A stretch of DNA of 13,745 nucleotides from DASVDK01 sp036381125 [NCBI: Thermodesulfobacteriota bacterium] (GTDB lineage: Bacteria; DASVDK01): contig DASVDK010000185.1 in the NCBI GenBank assembly GCA_036381125.1, positions 1-13,745 on the forward strand, written 5' to 3'. Below, in pieces: positions 8,513 through 13,745 of this stretch (position 1 is its first letter; every line of letters begins with the position of its first letter). A program made the position numbers and the translations under genes. The notes under the pieces are model-generated. The model had not been told where the DNA came from. It did not search any database and was given only the letters and a program-made list of their open reading frames with translations.

Positions 8513-8746
8513 ATGGCGATCGCCGGCGCCGTGCCCGTCGTCGTCGCCGGCCTGGCCGCCTGGCCGCACATCCGGGCCCCGACCTTCTCCCCCGAAGGCT
8601 TCGCGTCGGGAAACGGGCGCATCGAGGCAACCGGGTACGACGTCGCCACCGCGCGGGCCGGCCGGCTCGACATGGACACGAAGGACCTCGAGGCGCAACT
8701 GCGCGGGGCCGAGGCGCAGGTCGCGCAGGCGCGCGAGGACAACTGA
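8513..8746 (+). pseudogene. Decayed HlyD-family membrane-fusion protein (N-terminal remnant)
   Basis: The 77-residue frame has the N-terminal hallmarks of an HlyD-type periplasmic adaptor for an ABC exporter: a hydrophobic segment (IAGAVPVVVAGLAAW), then FSPEGFASGNGRIEATGYDVATARAGRL, then DMDTKDLEAQLRGAEAQVAQARE, the start of the alpha-hairpin. Full-length relatives have about 18 more residues (roughly VREGDFVxAGQVLAR) between RAGRL and MDT, forming half of the lipoyl domain. Here the two ends are joined in frame. The frame then stops at 8744-8746, where homologues continue for some 250 residues. No partner ATPase or permease is near and the ATG has no ribosome site. I read it as a relic with an internal deletion and a lost 3' end. 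Family recognition is from memory of conserved sequence. Confidence 0.7.
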
Positions 8747-8749
8747 TCC

Positions 8750-8786
8750 CCGGGCAGAGGTTACGCCCGGACCCGAGGAGTCCGGG
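8750..8786 (+). other. Two mutually exclusive hairpins before the DUF983 gene
   Basis: CCGGGC (8750-8755) pairs with GCCCGG (8765-8770) around a 9-base loop. CCCGGAC (8766-8772) pairs with GTCCGGG (8780-8786) around a 7-base loop. The two stems share 8766-8770 and cannot form together. They lie between the HlyD remnant stop and the next gene. Either could act as a GC terminator of upstream transcription; no U tract follows. Confidence 0.35.
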
Positions 8787-8796
8787 GCCGGCGAGG

Positions 8797-8802
8797 TAGA
8801 GT
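8797..8802 (+). promoter_or_regulatory. Possible -10 box for the DUF983-slp pair
   Basis: TAGAGT six bases before the ATG at 8809, in a GGTAGA context resembling the tRNA promoter's GGGTAGACT. It would give a leaderless mRNA. No -35 is recognisable, and the same bases lie between a weak ribosome site (GAGG, 8793-8796, 12 bases from the ATG) and the start, so this is only a suggestion. Confidence 0.25.
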
Positions 8803-8808
8803 AAATCC

Positions 8809-9351
8809 ATGGCCGTGGGTTCGTCGCTCCTCGACCGGCCGAGCGTCGCCTGGCGGGTCTTGCGGACAGCCTGCCTCGTCGCGCGCCTGCGCTGCCCGTC
8901 CTGCGGCCTCGGCCGCATGGGGGCCGGCGGCCTCGCCGTCCACCTGCGCTGCCCGGTCTGCGGGGTCGTCTTCGAGCGCGACCCCGGCGAGGTCGCGGGC
9001 GGCATCTGGGTGAACTCCATGGTCACGACGCTCGGCATCTGCGGGCTCGCGAGCTACCTGGAGTTCTTCACCGCCCTGCCGCGCACGCTCCTCACGCCGC
9101 TCGTCGTCCTCTTCGCCGCCGTGTTCCCCGTCGCCTTCTACCGGCACTCGCGCGCCGTCTGGATCGGCGTCCTCCACCTGGCCGGCCTGGTGCATCGCGA
9201 CGAGGCGGCCGACCCCGAGCCGGTCATCCGCCCCTGGCCGCCGGACGGCCCCGGCGGAGGCGGCCCCACGACCGGCGCCGAGTCGGCCCGCGAGCCGGTC
9301 TTCGTCGGGACCGGCCGCCCCCTCGACGGCCCGCGCGGCGGCGCGTCATGA
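8809..9351 (+). CDS. DUF983 family zinc-ribbon membrane protein
   Basis: 180 residues. An N-terminal zinc ribbon has two CxxC pairs (Cys29/32 in RCPSCGLGRMG and Cys48/51 in RCPVCGVVFERDPGE), followed by two membrane segments (about 68-88 and 95-112). This is the DUF983 arrangement. A hydrophilic tail rich in Pro, Gly and acidic residues (about 131-180) extends past the usual domain end. No function is established for the family; members are often found near cytochrome oxidase genes, but none is here. The ATG at 8809 is the only plausible start and has at best a distant GAGG ribosome site. The stop codon overlaps the next start as ATGA, so the two genes are translationally linked. Confidence 0.85.
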   Translation: MAVGSSLLDRPSVAWRVLRTACLVARLRCPSCGLGRMGAGGLAVHLRCPVCGVVFERDPGEVAGGIWVNSMVTTLGICGLASYLEFFTALPRTLLTPLVVLFAAVFPVAFYRHSRAVWIGVLHLAGLVHRDEAADPEPVIRPWPPDGPGGGGPTTGAESAREPVFVGTGRPLDGPRGGAS

Positions 9352-9905
9352 CGCGGCGCGCCACGATCGCCGCGCGCCTCCGGCGGCTCGCGGCCGCCAT
9401 CCGCCCGAGGCCGCTCGCCTCCTGCGCGGCTCTCGCCGCACTGCTGGTCGCCGGTTGCGCGAGTCACCCGATCTCCGAGCCGCTCCGCGCGGCGGCGAAG
9501 GACCAGCCGCCGTTCGCGGCGCTGGCGGCCGATCCGGCGGCGTACGTGGGCCGGGCGGTCGTGCTCTCGGGCATCGTGCTCGGCGCCTTCCCGGGACCGA
9601 GCGGGGGGACGGTGCTCGAGGTGCTCCAGACGCCGGCCGACGGCGCCGGCCGTCCCGGCGACCCCGACCGATCGCAGGGGCGCTTCCTCGCGGTGGACGC
9701 GAGACGTCTCGACCCGGCGATCTACGCGCCGGGCAGACGGGTGGCCGTCGGCGGCGAGGTGGTGCGGACGGAGACGCGCGAGGTGCCGGGCGGCGGAACG
9801 ATCACCTACCCGGTCGTCGAGGCACGCGAGCTGCACCTCTTCCCGGTGGAGCGGCGGGGTGGCCCGCCCGTGAACCTCGGGATCGGGATCGGCATCGGGT
9901 TCTAG
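9348..9905 (+). CDS. slp: Slp family outer-membrane lipoprotein
   Basis: 185 residues. A long basic N-terminus (about 22 residues with many Arg) precedes a hydrophobic stretch and the lipobox VAGC, making Cys37 the lipidated residue. The +2 residue is Ala rather than Asp, which predicts sorting to the outer membrane. The mature part matches the Slp starvation-lipoprotein family (ISEPLRAAA, then DPAAYVGRAVVLSGIVLG, GGTVLEVLQTP, GRFLAV, LDPAIYAPGRRVAVGGEV, TYPVVEARELHLFP). The C-terminus ends in a GIGIGIGF repeat. The E. coli member is induced in stationary phase and helps resist acid metabolites; whether this holds here is unknown. Its stop codon overlaps that of the opposing GAF gene. Confidence 0.88.
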   Translation: MTRRATIAARLRRLAAAIRPRPLASCAALAALLVAGCASHPISEPLRAAAKDQPPFAALAADPAAYVGRAVVLSGIVLGAFPGPSGGTVLEVLQTPADGAGRPGDPDRSQGRFLAVDARRLDPAIYAPGRRVAVGGEVVRTETREVPGGGTITYPVVEARELHLFPVERRGGPPVNLGIGIGIGF

Positions 9906-11011
9906 GCCGCGTTCGGCCCGGGCGTCCCGGTCTGCCTGAGCGCCTCGACGAGGCTCGCGTTGCGGATGGCCGCCGCGGCCGACGCGGCGAGGCTCACGAG
10001 GAGGTCCTGGTCGTCCTCCGTGAAGGCGTCGAGCCGGTAGTGGTCGACGTTGATGACGCCGATGACGGCGCCGTCCCAGCTCATCGGCGCGGCCAGCTCG
10101 CTGCGCACGTTCTCGTTGGCGAGGACGTAGCGAGGGTCCTTCGTCACGTCGCCCACGCGCAGCGGCGTGCCGTGCGCGGCGACCCACCCGGTGATCCCCT
10201 CCCCTTTCCGGAGCCGGATGCGGCGGCGCGCCTCGGCCGAGAGACCGCGCGCCGACCGGATGACGAGCCGCTGGTCCGCCGGGTCGAGCAGCATGACCGA
10301 GCCGGACGAGGCGTGCATCAGCTCGATCGCCTTGTCGACGATGAGGTCGAGGAGGGCGTCCACCTCGACGGTCGAGGTCATCGCCTGCGCCACCTCGAGG
10401 AGCCCGCGCAGCCGGTCGGCCCGGGCGCGCAGCCGCTCGACCAGGGTCGCGTTCTCCTCGGCGATGGCGGCGAGGTTCGCGAGGACCGTGAGCAGGCGGA
10501 GGTCGCCGTCGGTGAAGGGCCTCCGGTCGCGCTTGGTGTCCGCGGTGATCACGCCGAGCGTGCGGCCTCCGATGGTTAGCGGCGCCACGAGGAACGACCG
10601 GACGCCGGCGCGGCCGAGGATCCCCTCGAACGCGTCGGGCTCGTCGGCCGCATCGCGGACGATCGCCGGCTCGCCGGTCTCCGCGACCCGCCCGATGACG
10701 CCCGTGCCCTTCGGCACGCGAAGCCCCTCGAGGAGCGGCTCGGAGAGCAGCCCGCTGCCCGAGCGCGCCACCAGGTCGCCGGTCCCGGCCTCCCGGAGGA
10801 GCAGCAGGCTGCGCTCCACGCCGAGGATGACGGTGACCGCCTCCGTGATGAGCTTGAGCGTCAGCTCCACCGACTGCATGGACGAGGACATCGCCCGGCC
10901 GATCTCGAGCAGCATGGCCGTCTGCGCGGCGAGCTGCCCCGGGGAGGCATGCTCGGCCGCCCGGCTCCGATCGGCCCGCAGGAAGGCCTTGAGCCCGCTC
11001 ACCAGGCTCAC
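9902..11011 (-). CDS. Stand-alone double-GAF domain protein
   Basis: 369 residues with no catalytic or DNA-binding domain. GAF domain 1 covers about 47-186 (VPKGTGVIGRVAETGEPAIV, then FLVAPLTIGGRTLGVITADT). A helical linker at 186-212 looks coiled-coil-like. GAF domain 2 covers about 216-352 (LRKGEGITGWVAAHGTPLRV, then LAAPMSWDGAVIGVINVDH). GAF domains bind small ligands or mediate dimerisation; the ligand cannot be told from sequence. The GTG at 11011 is chosen because it overlaps the response regulator stop as GTGA and gives MSLVSGLKAFLRADRS; a GTG three codons later is possible. As the last gene of the kinase-regulator operon it is a likely accessory sensor or partner for that pathway. Confidence 0.85.
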   Translation of the reverse strand: MSLVSGLKAFLRADRSRAAEHASPGQLAAQTAMLLEIGRAMSSSMQSVELTLKLITEAVTVILGVERSLLLLREAGTGDLVARSGSGLLSEPLLEGLRVPKGTGVIGRVAETGEPAIVRDAADEPDAFEGILGRAGVRSFLVAPLTIGGRTLGVITADTKRDRRPFTDGDLRLLTVLANLAAIAEENATLVERLRARADRLRGLLEVAQAMTSTVEVDALLDLIVDKAIELMHASSGSVMLLDPADQRLVIRSARGLSAEARRRIRLRKGEGITGWVAAHGTPLRVGDVTKDPRYVLANENVRSELAAPMSWDGAVIGVINVDHYRLDAFTEDDQDLLVSLAASAAAAIRNASLVEALRQTGTPGPNAA

Positions 11012-11370
11012 GCCGCGCTGCCCTTCAGCGCGCGCCGGACGGCCTGCTTGAGCTCGGCGAGGTCGGAGGACTTGACGACGTAGGCGTCGCACGCCCAACT
11101 GCCGAAGTCGGCCTTGTACTCGTCGTACGCGGTGCAGAGGATGACCGGGAGCTTCCGGTGGTGCTCCTTGATCGTCCGGAGCACCTCGATGCCGTCCATG
11201 CCCGGCATCTTGATGTCGAGCGTCACCACGTCGGGCTGGAAGCTGTCGAGGGCGGCGAGTGCCTCCTGCCCGCTCGCGGCGGTCTTCACCTCGTAGCCCT
11301 CGTCCTCGAACTCTTCCCTGTAGAGGGTGCCGATGGACGGCTCGTCGTCGACGATGAGGATTCGGGGCAT
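11008..11370 (-). CDS. Receiver-only response regulator
   Basis: A single 120-residue CheY/Spo0F-type receiver domain with no output domain. The acidic pocket is Asp8-Asp9 in ILIVDDEPS, the phosphoacceptor is Asp52 in VTLDIKMPGMDG, the switch Thr is Thr80 in LCTAYDE and the conserved Lys is Lys100 in VVKSSD. The ATG at 11370 follows GGAGG by six bases and overlaps the kinase stop by one base (TGATG). The frame is open far upstream, but that part is a shadow of the kinase. Signalling must pass through protein-protein contact or a phosphorelay, as with Spo0F or CheY. Confidence 0.95.
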   Translation of the reverse strand: MPRILIVDDEPSIGTLYREEFEDEGYEVKTAASGQEALAALDSFQPDVVTLDIKMPGMDGIEVLRTIKEHHRKLPVILCTAYDEYKADFGSWACDAYVVKSSDLAELKQAVRRALKGSAA

Positions 11371-13745
11371 CAGGAGCCTCCGACCGCGGCCGCCGGCTCC
11401 GCCGGCGTCTCCCCGGAGATCAGCTGGTCGGGGCGAAGCGGCAGCCGCAGGATGAACGTCACGCCGTGACCGGGTCGGTTCGCGACCTCGATCGAGCCGG
11501 CGTGATTCTGGACGATCCGCTTGACGATGGCGAGGCCGAGGCCGGTCCCGCTCTCCTTGGTCGTGTAGAAGGGCCTGAAGACGTGGTCCATGACGGTCTC
11601 GTCGAGCCCGCCCCCGGTGTCCTCGACCTCGGCGACCAGGTGCGGCCCGAGCCCGCGCCCGTCGGCCGAGGCGAGGCGGACCGTGAGGGTCCCGCCCGTG
11701 CTCATCGCCTCGCGGGCGTTGTTGAAGAGGTTCACGAAGACCTGGCGGATCTGCGTCCCGTCGCAGACGATGGACGGCAGGCCGGCGTCGAACCGCTTGA
11801 CGACCCGGACGCCGTTCTCCTTGAACGCCTCGGCCATCATCTGCAGCGTCGAGTCGACGATCGCCTCGAGCGACTGCGGCTCGTAGGCCGTGCTCCGGTG
11901 CTCCTTGGAGAAGGCGAGGATCTCGTTGAGGATGCGCTCGAGCCGGCTCACCTCCTTGAGGATGATCTCCGTGTACGCGCGGTCGGGCGAGTCGTCGCCG
12001 ATCCGCTTGTGGAGGCGACGCGCGAAGCCGCCGATCGACACGAGCGGGTTCCTGATCTCGTGCGCCACCTGCGCCGCCATCTCGCCGAGCGCCGCCAGCT
12101 TCTCGTTCTGGACCAGCCGCTGGTGCATCGCGCGCTGCTCGCGGTTGGCCACCTCGAGGTTCCGATAGAGCGTGGCCGACTCCACGGCGAGCCCCGCCTG
12201 GTTGGCGAACATGAGGAGGAACCTGAGGTCCTCGTTGGTGATGGGCCGCTGGTTGAAGCGGTTGTCCACCAGGATGACCCCGAGCGCGCGGCCCTTGGCG
12301 AGGAGCGGCACGGTGGCGAAGGCGGCGAGGTCGAGCTTGTCCGCGAGCCAGCCCGGCACCCCAGGGTCGCGCCGCCCCTCCGGCACGTTGTGGCCCTGCT
12401 TGTCGAGGAGCGTGCGCACCAGGACGTTCGACTCGTCGGTCATCGGGATCCGGATGGACTGCACGGTGCGGTTGAGGCGCGTGTCCAGGCTCACGTCGAA
12501 GTCCTCGTTGCGCACGAGGTCGCCGAGCGTCCGCCGCTCGGACGCGAGCCGGTGCCACACCGCGCCCGCCTCCTCCGGGCTCTCGGGCCCCACGCCGAGG
12601 ATGCCGTCCACGGTGCCTTCCGCCTCGTTGTGGAGGAAGAGGAACGCCCGGTTGAAGCCGAGCCCGTCGCCGATGGTGACGGCGGTGAGGATGGTGTGCA
12701 GGAGCCGGTCCCGCTGGATGGTCGTCATCATCGCCTGGCCGACCTCGTAGAGGATCGACAGCTCCCGGTTCTTCAGCTCGAGGTCGCGCGCCAGCGTCTC
12801 CATGCGGTTGAAGACGACGGCGTTGCCGATGGCGTTGGCGATCTGGCTCGCCATGGTGGAGAGCAGGTACCGGTCGTCCTCGTCGAACCCGCGCTCGCGC
12901 ACCGGCGCGTCCCCCTCCTTGTCGAAGAGCGAGAGGGTTCCGATGACGCGCCCCTTGAAGGTGAGCGGGACGCAGAGGATGGACGAGACGATCTGCCGGC
13001 CCCGGTCGAGGACCCTCGGGTCGTTGCGGGCGTCCTTGACCAGGATGGGGAGGCCCGTGGCCGCCACCTCGCCGGCGATGCCCTCGCCCACCTTGATGGG
13101 GTCGCGCGTGCCGGGGACGTCGAGGAGGCCGAAATCGGCGGTGACCTTCAGCTCGCCCGACGCCTCGTCGAGCAGGCGCAGCACGGCCGCGCGCGCGCGG
13201 ATGATCTTGACGCTGGTCCTGACGATCAGCGCCAGCAGCTCGTTCAGCTCGAGGGTCGACGAGCAGGCCTTGCCGATCTCGTAGAGCGTCGTCAGCTCGC
13301 CCACCATCTTCTTCGCCTCGAAGTAGAGCTGGGCGTTGCGGATGGCGCCGGCGATCTCCCGCGCCACGATGGCGAGGAGCCGGACGTCGCGGTCCGGCAG
13401 CGGCCCCGGCTCGCGCCGCAGGGCGAGCAGGACGCCGTAGGAGAAGGTGTCGTCGACGATCGGCACGGCGGCGGCCGAGGCGAACTCGCGCCAGTCGGCG
13501 GGAAGCCCCCGGCGCGGATCGGCGAGGTCGTGCCAGGGCGCGCCGCAGTCCGCGACGACGACCGGCTCACGCCGGGCCGCCGCGAGCCCCACCAGGCCGC
13601 CGGCCCCGCCGCTCGGCCCCCCGGCCACGGAGACCGGCAGCCTGAGCGGCTCGGACGGGGCCGGCACGCCCGTGAGGAGCCTGAGCGTCAGCTGCTCCTT
13701 GGCGCGGTCGAGGGAGAAGATGGCGCAGGCGTCGAGCCCGAGCTC
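11370..13745 (-). CDS. Multi-GAF sensor histidine kinase (5' end outside window)
   Basis: 791 residues are visible and the reading frame is still open at the window edge. A GAF-like segment starts at the very first codons (ELGLDACAIFSLDRAKEQL), so the GTG at 13667 is internal. Visible domains: GAF A to about 137, GAF B about 165-312 (KVGEGIAGEVAATGLPILV), GAF C about 344-523 with a long insert, HisKA with His562 in AHEIRNPL, and HATPase_c with Asn676 in NLFNNAREAM, the DTGGGL G1 box (709-714) and GTGLGL (733-738). All catalytic elements are present, so the kinase should be active. No membrane segment is seen in the visible part, suggesting a cytoplasmic sensor. It overlaps the response regulator by one base, which makes that protein its likely partner. 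Confidence 0.94.
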   Translation of the reverse strand, partial: ELGLDACAIFSLDRAKEQLTLRLLTGVPAPSEPLRLPVSVAGGPSGGAGGLVGLAAARREPVVVADCGAPWHDLADPRRGLPADWREFASAAAVPIVDDTFSYGVLLALRREPGPLPDRDVRLLAIVAREIAGAIRNAQLYFEAKKMVGELTTLYEIGKACSSTLELNELLALIVRTSVKIIRARAAVLRLLDEASGELKVTADFGLLDVPGTRDPIKVGEGIAGEVAATGLPILVKDARNDPRVLDRGRQIVSSILCVPLTFKGRVIGTLSLFDKEGDAPVRERGFDEDDRYLLSTMASQIANAIGNAVVFNRMETLARDLELKNRELSILYEVGQAMMTTIQRDRLLHTILTAVTIGDGLGFNRAFLFLHNEAEGTVDGILGVGPESPEEAGAVWHRLASERRTLGDLVRNEDFDVSLDTRLNRTVQSIRIPMTDESNVLVRTLLDKQGHNVPEGRRDPGVPGWLADKLDLAAFATVPLLAKGRALGVILVDNRFNQRPITNEDLRFLLMFANQAGLAVESATLYRNLEVANREQRAMHQRLVQNEKLAALGEMAAQVAHEIRNPLVSIGGFARRLHKRIGDDSPDRAYTEIILKEVSRLERILNEILAFSKEHRSTAYEPQSLEAIVDSTLQMMAEAFKENGVRVVKRFDAGLPSIVCDGTQIRQVFVNLFNNAREAMSTGGTLTVRLASADGRGLGPHLVAEVEDTGGGLDETVMDHVFRPFYTTKESGTGLGLAIVKRIVQNHAGSIEVANRPGHGVTFILRLPLRPDQLISGETPAEPAAAVGGS

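Noticed and set aside
8111-8698. Leftward 195-residue open frame containing ERDRTADLCVANAALSQLSY
   Set aside because: This is the familiar spurious translation of the antisense strand of a tRNA-Ala gene. The tRNA is complete and no ribosome site or domain supports a protein.
11371-12558. Upstream extension of the response regulator frame to 516 residues
   Set aside because: The extension is a frame-shifted shadow of the histidine kinase. The receiver domain begins exactly at the ATG at 11370, which has a ribosome site.
13667-13667. GTG at 13667 as the start of the histidine kinase
   Set aside because: The same frame stays open to the window edge and encodes clear GAF sequence upstream, so the true start lies outside the window.

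Overview
The window is about 70% G+C by eye and comes from a Gram-negative bacterium. A lipoprotein of the outer-membrane Slp family, an HtpX inner-membrane protease and dense 1-4 base gene overlaps all point that way. The G+C content, the priA-def-fmt-htpX-rsmB gene order and the GAF-rich two-component genes would suit a soil lineage such as Methylomirabilota/Rokubacteria or a relative of the Deltaproteobacteria. That placement is inference from general knowledge; nothing in the window proves it.

Layout. Positions 21-7967 are read leftward: priA, def, fmt, htpX, rsmB, a dienelactone-hydrolase-family gene, then, after a 490-base gap without a gene, an hsp20 gene. priA is preceded by a promoter that would leave almost no 5' leader. 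A near-consensus sigma-70 promoter overlapping the priA stop codon can drive def-fmt-htpX-rsmB-hydrolase. The block combines replication restart (PriA), initiator-Met formylation and deformylation (Fmt, Def), 16S rRNA methylation (RsmB) and protein quality control (HtpX, Hsp20).

Positions 8034-9905 are read rightward. A promoter precedes a leader of about 210 nt that carries two identical 43-bp direct repeats, a further 17-bp partial copy and two strong hairpins. The leader runs into a complete tRNA-Ala(CGC) with encoded CCA and the G3:U70 identity pair. After it come a C-rich tract, a decayed HlyD-type membrane-fusion gene that has lost the core of its lipoyl hairpin, and an overlapping pair encoding a DUF983 zinc-ribbon membrane protein and an Slp-family lipoprotein.

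Positions 9902-13745 are read leftward again: a histidine kinase with at least three GAF domains (5' end outside the window), a receiver-only response regulator and a stand-alone double-GAF protein. Their reading frames overlap by 1 and 4 bases, which suggests one translationally coupled signalling operon. It meets the Slp gene head-on, the two stop codons lying inside one CTAG.

The coding genes belong to known families. The least explained parts are the repeat-bearing tRNA leader, the GAF-only partner of the two-component pair, and the damaged HlyD gene beside the tRNA.
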